A stretch of 64,000 bases of DNA from Paragemmobacter straminiformis (GTDB lineage Bacteria > Pseudomonadota > Alphaproteobacteria > Rhodobacterales > Rhodobacteraceae), in contig NZ_JACLQD010000003.1 in assembly GCF_014243445.1 (NCBI RefSeq), forward strand, positions 124,001-188,000, in the 5' to 3' direction. This document shows positions 26,905 through 34,709 of the stretch, one piece after another. Below the pieces are notes generated by a model. That model was not told the origin of the DNA, ran no database searches, and was given only the letters and a program-made list of their open reading frames with translations. Every line of letters begins with the position of its first letter. Position 1 is the first letter of the stretch. Made by a program: the position numbers and the translations under genes.

Positions 26905-27933
26905 ATGACCTATACCCCCGCCGCCGACCGCTATACCAAGATGGTCTATCGCCGCTGTGGCAAATCGGGGCTGCAATTGCCCGCGATCAGCCTTGGGCTT
27001 TGGCACAACTTCGGCCACGACACGCCGCATCAGGTGAAGCGCGACATTTGCCGCACGGCCTTTGACCTTGGCATCACGCATTTCGACCTTGCCAACAACT
27101 ACGGCCCGCCGCCCGGCAGCGCGGAAGAGGCGTTCGGCGATATCCTGAAAACCGATTTCGCGGGCTATCGGGACGAGCTGATCGTCAGCTCGAAGGCCGG
27201 TTACAACATGTGGGACGGACCCTATGGCGAATGGGGAAGCCGCAAGTATCTGATCGCATCCTGTGACCAGAGCCTGAAGCGGATGGGGCTGGATTACGTC
27301 GACATCTTCTATTCGCACCGCTTCGACCCGGACACCCCGCTGGAAGAGACGATGATGGCGCTGGACCATATCGTCCGGTCGGGCCGCGCGCTTTATGTGG
27401 GCATTTCAAGCTACAACAGCCAGCGCACGCGCGAGGCTTATGCGATCCTGAAAGAGCTGGGCACGCCGCTTGTCATTCACCAGCCGAGCTACAACATCCT
27501 GAACCGCTGGGTCGAGCATGACGGGCTGAAAGAGACATTGGCCGATCTGGGGGTGGGGTCCATCGCCTTTACCCCGCTTGCGCAGGGGATTCTGACCAAG
27601 AAGTATCTGGGCGGCATCCCGCAGGGCAGCCGCGCGGCGCAGGGCAAGAGCCTCGACCCCGCGACGATCACCAATTCGGCGCTTGAATCGGTGCGTGCGC
27701 TGGACGCACTGGCGCAAAAGCGCGGGCAGACGCTGGCGCAGATGGCGATTGCATGGGTGCTGCGCAATGGCGGCATCACCACGGCGCTGATCGGGGCATC
27801 AAAGCCCGAACAGGTGGTCGATTGCGCCGGGGCCATCGGCAACCTTGACTTCACGCATGAGGAACTGGCCGAGATCGACCGGATTTCCGGCGAAGAGGAC
27901 ATCAACCTTTGGGCGAAATCCTCGGCCGAGTGA
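26905..27933 (+). CDS. Aldo/keto reductase, L-glyceraldehyde 3-phosphate reductase (YghZ/Gpr) type
   Basis: A 342-residue NADPH-dependent reductase of the Kvbeta/YghZ branch. The TIM-barrel motifs are clear: SLGLWHNFG, DLANNYGPPPGSAEEAFG with catalytic Asp and Tyr, SSKAGYNMWDGPYGEWGSRK, the cofactor end SIAFTPLAQGILTKKYL and ALIGASKPEQVVD. YghZ removes toxic L-glyceraldehyde 3-phosphate and reduces methylglyoxal. Lying directly after xylA, it may protect against side products of pentose metabolism or act on sugar aldehydes. ATG 26905 has a GGAGG site seven bases upstream; the longer ORF from 26842 is rejected because it reads through the hairpin. Confidence 0.88.
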   Translation: MTYTPAADRYTKMVYRRCGKSGLQLPAISLGLWHNFGHDTPHQVKRDICRTAFDLGITHFDLANNYGPPPGSAEEAFGDILKTDFAGYRDELIVSSKAGYNMWDGPYGEWGSRKYLIASCDQSLKRMGLDYVDIFYSHRFDPDTPLEETMMALDHIVRSGRALYVGISSYNSQRTREAYAILKELGTPLVIHQPSYNILNRWVEHDGLKETLADLGVGSIAFTPLAQGILTKKYLGGIPQGSRAAQGKSLDPATITNSALESVRALDALAQKRGQTLAQMAIAWVLRNGGITTALIGASKPEQVVDCAGAIGNLDFTHEELAEIDRISGEEDINLWAKSSAE

Positions 27934-28138
27934 TCCGGTAGGGATTGCGCGTTGGCCGGACCGGGTGGTCCGGCTGACGAATGGCCATGCAAAATCCATC
28001 CGAAAGCGCGGCATTTTTGTCTGGTGCAACGATGTTTCGAGTTGGCTTTGCTTCAGTTTCGTATTTCCTTTTTACCAACGGGTCAGAATGCGCAAATACT
28101 TTGCGCGGCGGACCTTACGGGATGCGTGACTGTTTAAG

Positions 28139-29050
28139 ATGACGACAGAGCTTTCATCCTCGGCGCGGTTGCGGCTTGTGCTCGTTTCGACGGGGCCTTC
28201 GGCGGCTTTGGCCGCCGCAACCTTGCAGCAACACCTGAACCTGCCGGAACGCGTTGCGCTGGAACGGCTCAGCTCGGCGCCTTCGGTTCTGGCCGAGGGG
28301 CTTGATGCGGATACGGCACGCCGTCTGGCCAATCTGCTCCGCAGCTTTGGCCTGCGCGTGCGGGTCGACGGGGATGGCGTGACAAGCGATCTGGTCGACC
28401 TGTCGATCCAGCTTGCCATGCCGTTGCGGGTGCAGCGCACCGTGCGGCAGATCGTGGTCGAGACGGGGCTCGACGCCGGAGAGATCGGCGCGGCCCTTGC
28501 GGGTCCGGGCGGTCTGGTCCTGACCGGATTGCCGCGGGACGAGGTCTCGCGGCTGCAGCAAAGCCTTGGCCGGATGAACAGCCTGACGCTGATCGAATCC
28601 GATCCCGCCAGCGCGGTCTATGATGTGTACCTGCCCGACGGCACCGTGAACGAAGCCCTGTCCGAACGGCTTCGCATGATGGGGGCCGAGGGCGACCCCA
28701 TCACGGGTGCGGTGGCGACGGGTCTGGACCGGGCCTTGTGCCGCCATCTGGTTCAGCGCTTTCCCGATGCGGGGCTGATCGCCATCGACCGCGCGTTTCA
28801 GCGGTTTGACCTTTACCTTACGCGGGTTACGGGTTGGGTGACGCGCGATCTGGCCGATTTTCTGGCAGCGCGCACCGGTTTGCCGCGCAGCCGGTTCGAG
28901 GTGCTGTCACAGGGAACGCCGCTTCGGATCGAGCTTGGTCTGACCCATGCGGCCGCGCGGCAGTTCCGCGCCGATTACGCGACCATAGGTCTGCATACGC
29001 TGATGGTGCTTTCGGGCCTTGGGGAAGATAGCGACAATTCCATTGCTTAG
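28139..29050 (+). CDS. Uncharacterised protein with four tandem L7/L12-C-terminal-like units, before motB
   Basis: I do not recognise this 303-residue protein as a named family. Its sequence folds by eye into four similar units of ~65-75 residues, at about 9-76, 82-152, 158-222 and 221-293. Each unit reads: hydrophobic strand, helix, a LGLP/TGL-type turn, then 'L-x-x-x-P-x-V-L-x-x-G-L', another helix rich in Ala/Arg, and a closing strand. Unit 1, with LSSAPSVLAEGLDADTARRL, is strikingly like the ribosomal L7/L12 C-terminal domain (VEGAPKPVKEGVSKEEA type). There is no signal peptide or membrane helix. It is cytosolic by that measure, lies 60 bp before motB and is probably transcribed with it. 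A flagellum-related role is inferred from position only. The start has no strong ribosome site. Confidence 0.7.
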   Translation: MTTELSSSARLRLVLVSTGPSAALAAATLQQHLNLPERVALERLSSAPSVLAEGLDADTARRLANLLRSFGLRVRVDGDGVTSDLVDLSIQLAMPLRVQRTVRQIVVETGLDAGEIGAALAGPGGLVLTGLPRDEVSRLQQSLGRMNSLTLIESDPASAVYDVYLPDGTVNEALSERLRMMGAEGDPITGAVATGLDRALCRHLVQRFPDAGLIAIDRAFQRFDLYLTRVTGWVTRDLADFLAARTGLPRSRFEVLSQGTPLRIELGLTHAAARQFRADYATIGLHTLMVLSGLGEDSDNSIA

Positions 29051-29110
29051 GGTTTGATTCACCCCTTGGGGCCAAGCTGGCGGCGGGTGTGTGAAATCTT
29101 GGGGTAAACG

Positions 29111-29944
29111 ATGGCCGCGCAGGGCAATGCCGCGCCGGTTATCATCAAGCGCAAGAAGGTTATCGCGGGTGGCGGTCATCACGGGGGGGCCTGGAAGGTC
29201 GCCTATGCTGACTTTGTGACTGCGATGATGGCCTTTTTCATGCTGATGTGGCTGTTGAACGCGACGACGGAAAAGCAACGCAAGGGGATTGCGGATTACT
29301 TCAACCCGACGATTCCGGTGAACCGCATTTCGGGCGGCGGCGACGGGTCTTTCGGCGGCGATTCCGTGCTGTCGGAGCAGACGCTTGCGCAGAACGGCAC
29401 GGGGGCATCGGCGTCGGTTCCGACCGAAGAGATGCAGGCGCGGGGCGAAAGCGGCGAGAAGGACTCGGTCGCCGAGGCCGAAACGCTGGTCGAGGTGGAA
29501 AAGGCCCTGACCGCGCGCACGGGTGAAAGCATGACGATGGAGCGCCTGATGCGCCATGTCGTCACCCGGGTCACGGACGAGGGGTTGGTGATCGAGCTGT
29601 TCGACGTCGAGGATCAGGCCCTGTTCCTGCCGGATTCGGCCATGCCCGACCATGTGCTGACCGAGATCGCGGGCGTGCTGGTCGAGGTGCTGGACCTTGC
29701 CAGCAATCAGGTCGCGGTGAACGGGCATGTGCGAAGCTATCCCTTGCCGCTGATCGAGAACCCGACGTGGAACCTGTCGGCCGAGCGCGCGCAGGTGATG
29801 CGGGGGTTGCTGGAAAAGGCGGGGCTGGATGCGGCGCGGGTCCAGAGGGTGACGGGCTTTGCCGACCGCAAGACGGTGACCGCGAACCCGCAGGCGATAC
29901 GCAACAACCGGATCGAGGTGATCTTGCTGCGCAAGAACCGGTAA
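29111..29944 (+). CDS. motB: Flagellar motor stator protein MotB
   Basis: A 277-residue stator subunit that couples proton flow to rotation. It has a basic N-terminus with KRKKVIAGGGHHGGAWKVAY, the single membrane helix with the proton-carrying Asp in YADFVTAMMAFFMLMWLL, a flexible linker rich in Gly/Ser/Glu, and a C-terminal OmpA-like domain with VNGHVRSYPLPLIENPTWNL, the SAERAQVMRGLLEKAGLD segment and a late NNRIEVIL. The OmpA domain is a diverged version of the usual peptidoglycan-binding site (NxxLSxxRA). motA is not in this window, so the stator pair is split. It follows the L7/L12-like repeat gene by 60 bp; a weak CtrA-like TTAG-N7-TTCAC lies at 29047. Confidence 0.88.
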   Translation: MAAQGNAAPVIIKRKKVIAGGGHHGGAWKVAYADFVTAMMAFFMLMWLLNATTEKQRKGIADYFNPTIPVNRISGGGDGSFGGDSVLSEQTLAQNGTGASASVPTEEMQARGESGEKDSVAEAETLVEVEKALTARTGESMTMERLMRHVVTRVTDEGLVIELFDVEDQALFLPDSAMPDHVLTEIAGVLVEVLDLASNQVAVNGHVRSYPLPLIENPTWNLSAERAQVMRGLLEKAGLDAARVQRVTGFADRKTVTANPQAIRNNRIEVILLRKNR

Positions 29945-29964
29945 ACTGCATCGCATTGTCGGCA

Positions 29965-29980
29965 TTAGGGCGGTGTTAAC
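29965..29980 (+). promoter_or_regulatory. CtrA-like box upstream of flgE
   Basis: TTAG-GGCGGTG-TTAAC matches the alphaproteobacterial CtrA consensus TTAA-N7-TTAAC with one mismatch and correct 7-bp spacing. It lies 60 bp before the flgE start. CtrA controls flagellar genes in many Rhodobacterales. Confidence 0.6.
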
Positions 29981-30039
29981 GCAACAGGCGCAAGGATGGG
30001 CCAACCCAGAAGGGACATGGCTACAGAAGGGCGCGTCTT

Positions 30040-31578
30040 ATGTCGATTTCCTCATCTTTGAACGCCGGTGTTGCCGGATTGAATGCCAATGCCACGCGGC
30101 TTGCGGCGATTTCCGACAACATCGCCAATTCGGGCACCTATGGCTACAAGCGCGCCTCGGCCGATTTCGAAAGCATGGTCATCACCTCGGCCCGCGGGTC
30201 GGGGACCTATTCGGCGGGCGGGGTGCGGGCCTCGACCACGCGGTTGATCGAGGAGCGGGGGGCGCTGGTCGGCACGGCCAATTCGCTGGACATCGCGGTT
30301 TCGGGGCGGGGGATGCTGCCTGTCATTCCGGCGGTGTCGATGGGGTCGGATTTTTCGGACCAACCCTTGGTGATGACGACGACGGGTGCATTTCGCACCG
30401 ATGCCAACGGGGTTCTCAAGACGGAATCGGGGCTGGTGCTGCTGGGGTGGCCTGCCAATGCCGACGGGTCGATCCCGGTCAACGCCCGCGATACGATCCA
30501 GGGGCTGCAACCGGTGGTCATCAACGCCAACCAGACAGCGGGCGACCCGACGACGGTGATGGGACTGGGCGTGAACCTGCCCGCCGTGCAGACCGAGGCG
30601 GGGGCTAGCGGCGGCACGCTGCCGCTGTCGGTCGAGTATTTCGGCAACCTCGGCACGTCTGAAACGCTGGACATCACCTTTACCCCCGACGTTCCGGCAA
30701 CCGGGGCGTCGAACAAGTGGAACATGGTGATCCGCGATTCCGCCCAAGGCGGCGCGGTGATCGGGGAATATACGCTGGTGTTCGACGACAGCCGCGGCAA
30801 CGGGGGCACGCTGTCTTCGGTTACGGCGGTGTCCGGCGGCGCCTATGACGCGGCGGCGGGCACGCTGGCGCTGACGGTCAAGGGTGGCCCGATGACGGTG
30901 ACTATCGGGCGCCTGGGCGATCCGAACGGGCTGACGCAGCTGTCCGACAGCTTCGCGCCCGTGTCGATCACCAAGGATGGCTCGCCGGTCGGTAACCTGA
31001 CGGCGGTCGAGGTGGACGAGAACGGTTTTGTCACGGCAAGCTATGACACCGGCTTCATCCGCCGCATCTACCAGATCCCGCTGGTCGACGTGCCGAACCC
31101 GAACGGCCTGCGGACCATGTCGAACCAGACCTATCAGGTCTCTCCCCAGTCGGGGAATTTCTTCCTGTGGGATGCGGGAACGGGGCCGACGGGCAAGGTG
31201 ATCGGCTACGCGCGCGAGGGGTCGACGACCGATGTGGCGGCGGAACTGACCGCGCTGATCCAGACGCAGCGGGCCTATTCCTCGAACGCCAAGGTGATCC
31301 AGACGGTGGCATTGTCCTTGGCGCTGCCGACCGACTTGCCGGTCGAGATTTCGGACTGCGTCTTGCTCAGCCCCGCGTTGATGGATTTCATGGTTTGCAG
31401 CGCGACCATCGCGCTGGTGTTGGTCAGAATCGACGACATGTTTTCCGTCCTTTCGTGCAGCGCGGCTTTGGCGGCTGCGTTTTGGGAGTGGCGGCTTCTG
31501 GCCGGTGCGGTCTGTGCCGCGCCATCCCGTCGGGGATGCAGGGACCAGTCAAATCCAAGGGTGCTAAGTCTTTGCTAA
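30040..31578 (+). CDS. flgE: Flagellar hook protein FlgE with its 3' end replaced by antisense flagellin sequence
   Basis: Residues 1 to ~423 are a normal hook protein. It has the rod/hook N-terminus SSLNAGVAGLNANATRLAAI with DNIANSGTYGYKR, the FlgE middle with TTGAFRTDANGVLKTESG, and the late block TDVAAELTALIQTQRAYSSN ending AKVIQTV. The last ~16 residues, normally an amphipathic helix (DEML... type), are missing. From about base 31309 the frame runs backwards through the start of a flagellin gene and its upstream region, adding ~88 meaningless residues up to the stop at 31578. The C-terminal helix packs in the hook core, so this product is probably not functional. Upstream is a CtrA-like box; motB precedes it. 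FlgE identity is firm; the fusion tail is a rearrangement or assembly artefact. Confidence 0.85.
   Translation: MSISSSLNAGVAGLNANATRLAAISDNIANSGTYGYKRASADFESMVITSARGSGTYSAGGVRASTTRLIEERGALVGTANSLDIAVSGRGMLPVIPAVSMGSDFSDQPLVMTTTGAFRTDANGVLKTESGLVLLGWPANADGSIPVNARDTIQGLQPVVINANQTAGDPTTVMGLGVNLPAVQTEAGASGGTLPLSVEYFGNLGTSETLDITFTPDVPATGASNKWNMVIRDSAQGGAVIGEYTLVFDDSRGNGGTLSSVTAVSGGAYDAAAGTLALTVKGGPMTVTIGRLGDPNGLTQLSDSFAPVSITKDGSPVGNLTAVEVDENGFVTASYDTGFIRRIYQIPLVDVPNPNGLRTMSNQTYQVSPQSGNFFLWDAGTGPTGKVIGYAREGSTTDVAAELTALIQTQRAYSSNAKVIQTVALSLALPTDLPVEISDCVLLSPALMDFMVCSATIALVLVRIDDMFSVLSCSAALAAAFWEWRLLAGAVCAAPSRRGCRDQSNPRVLSLC
31275..31439 (-). pseudogene. fliC: Flagellin gene, first ~44 codons only (3' part lost at the flgE junction)
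   Basis: Reading the minus strand from ATG 31439 gives MSSILTNTSAMVALQTMKSI, then NAGLSKTQSEISTGKSVGSA and KDNA, the standard N-terminal D0 helix of alphaproteobacterial flagellins (SILTN...ALQT...IS(T)GK..GSAKDNA). After residue ~47 (TVW) it runs into the complement of flgE and stops at 31275. Everything beyond the first helix is missing, so it cannot make a filament subunit. AAAGGACGG lies just upstream of the ATG and a CtrA-like box ~125 bp upstream, so the promoter side appears intact. This small fragment is shorter than most gene finders report. It faces flgE tail-to-tail. Confidence 0.85.
31563..31578 (-). promoter_or_regulatory. CtrA-like box upstream of the flagellin fragment
   Basis: On the minus strand TTAG-CAAAGAC-TTAGC, with 7-bp spacing, differs from TTAA-N7-TTAAC at two positions. 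It lies 124 bp before the flagellin ATG, room for a promoter plus the long leader usual for flagellin mRNA. Confidence 0.45.
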
Positions 31579-31607
31579 CGGCGCGGGCAGAGTAGGGACA
31601 ATCCGAT

Positions 31608-31913
31608 TCAAATCCGCTTTGATCCGGCAACAGGCGCGCTGCGGTCGATGCGTCGGCCCGTGCCGTCATAGGTGGTCAGGCTGCGGCCCGAGCGCAGGTC
31701 GGACAGGCGGCGCGAGGCGGCGCGCAGGCCAGCCATGGCAGCTTGCAAAAGCTGCGCGTTCTCGCGTGCGATGCACGCGGCACGGCGCAGGGTTGCGGGG
31801 TCTGGCCCGGGTAAAACAGTGTCTAACATGGCTGAAATTGCCGATATCCGCGCAAATTCCCCTTGGCGAAGGGCGGTACGAAGATCGTCAAGTAGCTGGT
31901 CAACCGGCTGCAT
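31608..31913 (-). CDS. flgN: FlgN-like flagellar chaperone
   Basis: A 101-residue, mostly helical protein: LLDDLRTALRQGEFARISAI, a turn PGPDP, then LRRAACIARENAQLLQAAMA with GLRAASRRLSDLRSG and the tail SLTTYDGTGRRID. The two long helices and the (L/S)xTYDxxGR tail fit the alphaproteobacterial FlgN-type export chaperone, which guards hook-associated proteins FlgK and FlgL in the cytosol. It overlaps flgJ by 14 bp and ends 168 bp before the flagellin start on the same strand. FlgK and FlgL themselves are absent here. Assignment rests on length, helix pattern, tail and context. Confidence 0.68.
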   Translation of the reverse strand: MQPVDQLLDDLRTALRQGEFARISAISAMLDTVLPGPDPATLRRAACIARENAQLLQAAMAGLRAASRRLSDLRSGRSLTTYDGTGRRIDRSAPVAGSKRI

Positions 31914-32163
31914 CCTTGCCCCCCATCGCGCGAAACAGTGCTTCTGTCAGGCCGATGCCGCCCGCGCGGACCATTGCCTTTGCCTGCGCCTCGCGCAGGA
32001 ACGAGGCGAATTGTTCTTCGCCGATGCCGCCTGTGAATGCGCCCTGCTGCGGACCAAGCCCCGCATGGCCCAGCATTTCGGCAAGGAACGCGGTTTCGAG
32101 GTCTTGTGCCTTGGCGCGCAGCGATGACGCGGGCGGGGTGACAGAGGAGAGGGGCGGGATCAC
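31900..32163 (-). CDS. flgJ: FlgJ-type rod-binding protein (short form)
   Basis: An 87-residue protein with the rod-binding domain of FlgJ: LRAKAQDLETAFLAEMLGHA, then GEEQFASFLREAQAKAMVRA with GGIGLTEALFRAM. The muramidase domain of enterobacterial FlgJ is absent, as is usual in alphaproteobacteria. I chose GTG 32163 because GGAG stands seven bases before it; no in-frame ATG gives a sensible start, and the long ORF to 32745 is the antisense of fliK. It would help cap or assemble the periplasmic rod. It is the first gene of a minus-strand unit with flgN and the broken fliC, divergent from fliK-flgD. Confidence 0.75.
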   Translation of the reverse strand: MIPPLSSVTPPASSLRAKAQDLETAFLAEMLGHAGLGPQQGAFTGGIGEEQFASFLREAQAKAMVRAGGIGLTEALFRAMGGKDAAG

Positions 32164-32208
32164 GGGCAGGCTCCATTCTGGACTGCGAGGCAGAATGCCG
32201 GCCGCGGG

Positions 32209-32224
32209 TAAAGAATTCGGTAAC
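32209..32224 (+). promoter_or_regulatory. Possible CtrA-like box between flgJ and fliK
   Basis: TAAA-GAATTCG-GTAAC keeps the 7-bp spacing and seven of nine consensus bases of TTAA-N7-TTAAC. It sits in the 105-bp divergent gap, 45 bp before the fliK start, and could serve either direction. Weak on its own; its place between flagellar operons raises its value. Confidence 0.35.
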
Positions 32225-32268
32225 GGATGGCGGCGATGCTGGCGGGGTGCGGCAGAAGGTCGGTGCGG

Positions 32269-34020
32269 ATGATTCCCTTGGTGCTTGGTTCGGTGACGAT
32301 GCGGGGCGAAACAGTCTCTGACATTGCGCAAACGGGTGATCTTGTGGCGTGCTTCGCTGTCGAGGGCGTGCCGGAAGCGGGCGGCTTTGCCCTGCCGGAT
32401 GTGGCCGTTCCGGTGGCGGACCCTGCCGCTATGGCCAGCGCTGCGGTTGCCCTGCCCCCTGTGGCGGTGCCGCAGGCCGGCGCGATGTTCTGGCAGACAA
32501 CGGGGCAGGAAGATGCGGGCGTGCCGCTTCCGGTCGCAGGGGATGCGCCGAAGGAAACCGACCTGCATGACAAGGATGCGGGGCCGCCCGCCCCATTCCT
32601 GCCGCCCTTGGCCGTGCTGCCTGTGGCTGTGCCATTGCCCTTGGCAGGCAGGGCGCCTGTGGTGGCAAAGGAAACCGCGCCCCCGCCCGATGGTGCGGCG
32701 GCGGCATCGGGGGCGGTTTTTCATGCGCGGGACAGCATATCGCAAGGTCGGGATGATCTGCCCGATGCGGACAGGGTGGCGGTCGCTGCACCCTTGCCGC
32801 CCGTTCTGTCAGGCGGGGCTGTGGCGGTCTTGCCTGTCATGCGGGCGGCGGTAGTTGACGGGGCGGCACAATCTGCCGGACAGGTGGGTGAAGTCCGCCC
32901 GGGCGCAGAGGCAGAGAGGGTAGGCCCCTTGCCCGTCGCGGCGAAAGGCGCGCCCGATGGCGGGCGCGAGGGGGTGGCGGAACGGGCATCATTCCCCCCC
33001 GCGGTTGCCACGCCGCAAGCGGGGGGGCGGGACGCTGCACCCCGACAGCCCGCAAAACCGCCCTTGGGGCCGTCAGATCGGGGCGATATGCCGGCTTTGG
33101 CCGCTTTGCCTGCGGTAGAAGGGTCTGCCCCGCCCGCGCGGGCCGTGCCTTTGGCTTTTCCCGAAGGCGTGGCAGGACCGCAAGCCCAAGTGCCTGTTGC
33201 GGGGCGGGCGGTCATCGGGCTGCCGCCTGCCGTTTCCGAGGTGCCGCACCATGCGGCGGCGGATAGGTCGGGCGATTTGGCCCCGACGCCTGCCATCGTG
33301 GTGCCCGATGCAAAGGGGGCGCCGCCCTTGGCCGCGCCCGAGCCGGAAAGCGTGGTAAAGGAAAGGCCGACGAAGGCGGATGTTCCGCCGCAGCCTGACG
33401 ATATGGCCGCCAGCCTTTCGACGGCCAAGGATGCGCCCCTGCCGCCCGAACGGATCGACGCGCGGGGCGCTGGGCCGGGAATCGAAGAAGGTGCCCGCCC
33501 GTCCTTCGGGTCGCCTGCCGAAAGCGCGGCCGTTGAAGCCGCGCAACCGGCCAGCGGCTTTGCCCCCTTGCAAGGCGGTGCCGACCCCGCCGCGCCCTTG
33601 GCCGAAGGGCCTGTCGCGCACAGACCCGCCCCGATCCGGCACGAATTGCCGCCGGGCGTTCCTGCGGCGCTTGTGCAGCAGGCACAAACGGGGACCGAGG
33701 GGCCTGTGACTGTCATGCTTAGCCCCGAAGACCTTGGCCCCCTGCGGTTCGAGATGCAGGGGCGCGGCGATGCGATCCATGTGGCGCTGGTGGTCGAACG
33801 GCCCGAGACGCTGGACCTGCTGCGCAGACATTCCGACCAGTTGGTGGCCGAGTTCCGTCAGGCGGGCTTTGCCGGAGCGTCGTTTTCCTTTTCCGGCACG
33901 GGTGGCCAGGAGCGCGGGGTTCCGCACCCCCGTCACTATCGCGCTGCAGAGAGCGACGGTGAAATCGTGACGGTGAAACCGCGCAGACCGGCCCGCGACG
34001 GGCTGGATTTGCGCCTGTGA
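32269..34020 (+). CDS. fliK: Flagellar hook-length control protein FliK
   Basis: A 583-residue protein with the two-part build of FliK: a long, low-complexity N-terminal ruler rich in Pro, Ala, Val and Gly (residues ~20-470) and a compact C-terminal switch domain. The switch is seen in VTVMLSPEDLGPLRFEMQGR, IHVALVVERPETLDLLRRHS and DQLVAEFRQAGFAGASFSFS. It sets hook length and switches export from hook to filament proteins. ATG 32269 has AAGG nine bases upstream; an earlier start at 32227 is possible. Followed by flgD after 11 bp. The ruler evolves fast, so only the C-terminal domain supports the name. Confidence 0.82.
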   Translation: MIPLVLGSVTMRGETVSDIAQTGDLVACFAVEGVPEAGGFALPDVAVPVADPAAMASAAVALPPVAVPQAGAMFWQTTGQEDAGVPLPVAGDAPKETDLHDKDAGPPAPFLPPLAVLPVAVPLPLAGRAPVVAKETAPPPDGAAAASGAVFHARDSISQGRDDLPDADRVAVAAPLPPVLSGGAVAVLPVMRAAVVDGAAQSAGQVGEVRPGAEAERVGPLPVAAKGAPDGGREGVAERASFPPAVATPQAGGRDAAPRQPAKPPLGPSDRGDMPALAALPAVEGSAPPARAVPLAFPEGVAGPQAQVPVAGRAVIGLPPAVSEVPHHAAADRSGDLAPTPAIVVPDAKGAPPLAAPEPESVVKERPTKADVPPQPDDMAASLSTAKDAPLPPERIDARGAGPGIEEGARPSFGSPAESAAVEAAQPASGFAPLQGGADPAAPLAEGPVAHRPAPIRHELPPGVPAALVQQAQTGTEGPVTVMLSPEDLGPLRFEMQGRGDAIHVALVVERPETLDLLRRHSDQLVAEFRQAGFAGASFSFSGTGGQERGVPHPRHYRAAESDGEIVTVKPRRPARDGLDLRL

Positions 34021-34031
34021 AGGAGGTGGCG

Positions 34032-34670
34032 ATGGAGATTGCACAGGTTACGACAAAGCCCACGCAGACCACGAAACCCGCGATCAGTGCGGATTTCGAT
34101 ACGTTCCTGAAGATGCTGACCGTGCAGATGACGAATCAGGATCCGATGAACCCGATCGAGGGCGCCGATTACGCGGTGCAGCTGGCGACCTTTTCGGGGG
34201 TCGAGCAGCAGGTCAAGACGAACCAGTTGCTTGCCGATCTGGCCGCGCAGTCGAGCCTTGCGAATATGGCGCAGCTTGCCGGATGGGTGGGGCAAGAGGC
34301 GCGGTCCGCCGCGCCCGTGTGGTTCGAGGGGTCTCCCGTGACGATATCGCCCAAACCGGCGACAACGGCCGATGGCGCGACGCTGGTGGTCACGGACGCA
34401 TCGGGCAAGGTCGTCTCGCGCGAGGAGGTGCCCGTCAACGCCACGTCCTATGCGTGGTATGGGGCCGATGCGGCGGGTGATCCGCTGCCGCCGGGGAAAT
34501 ACACGCTGAAGCTGGAAAGCCGCGCGGCGGGGGCTGTGCTGCGGACCGATCCGGTGGAAAGCTACGCGCCGATCACCGAAGCGCGGCGCGGGCCGGACGG
34601 GGTGGAACTGATCCTGCGCGGGGGAATCGCCGTGAAGGCGACCGATGTGACAGCACTTCGCGCGCCCTGA
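34032..34670 (+). CDS. flgD: Flagellar hook capping protein FlgD
   Basis: A 212-residue hook scaffold protein. The N-terminal signature ISADFDTFLKMLTVQMTNQD followed by PMNPIEGADYAVQLATFSGV and EQQVKTNQLL is diagnostic. The C-terminal part is the FlgD tudor/Ig-like region with VVTDASGKVVSREEVPV and DPLPPGKYTLKLE. It caps the growing hook and is removed later. ATG 34032 is preceded by a perfect AAGGAGGT site; the GTG at 34017 lies before that site and is rejected. It is 11 bp after fliK, so both form one operon. Confidence 0.92.
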   Translation: MEIAQVTTKPTQTTKPAISADFDTFLKMLTVQMTNQDPMNPIEGADYAVQLATFSGVEQQVKTNQLLADLAAQSSLANMAQLAGWVGQEARSAAPVWFEGSPVTISPKPATTADGATLVVTDASGKVVSREEVPVNATSYAWYGADAAGDPLPPGKYTLKLESRAAGAVLRTDPVESYAPITEARRGPDGVELILRGGIAVKATDVTALRAP

Positions 34671-34709
34671 CCCTTTGAAAGCGGGCGCAAAGCGGGTAAG
34701 CGCAGGACG

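Noticed and set aside
31900-32745. 281-residue minus-strand ORF containing flgJ
   Set aside because: Only the last 87 residues match FlgJ, and they have a GTG with a good ribosome site at 32163. The rest is antisense of the fliK gene.
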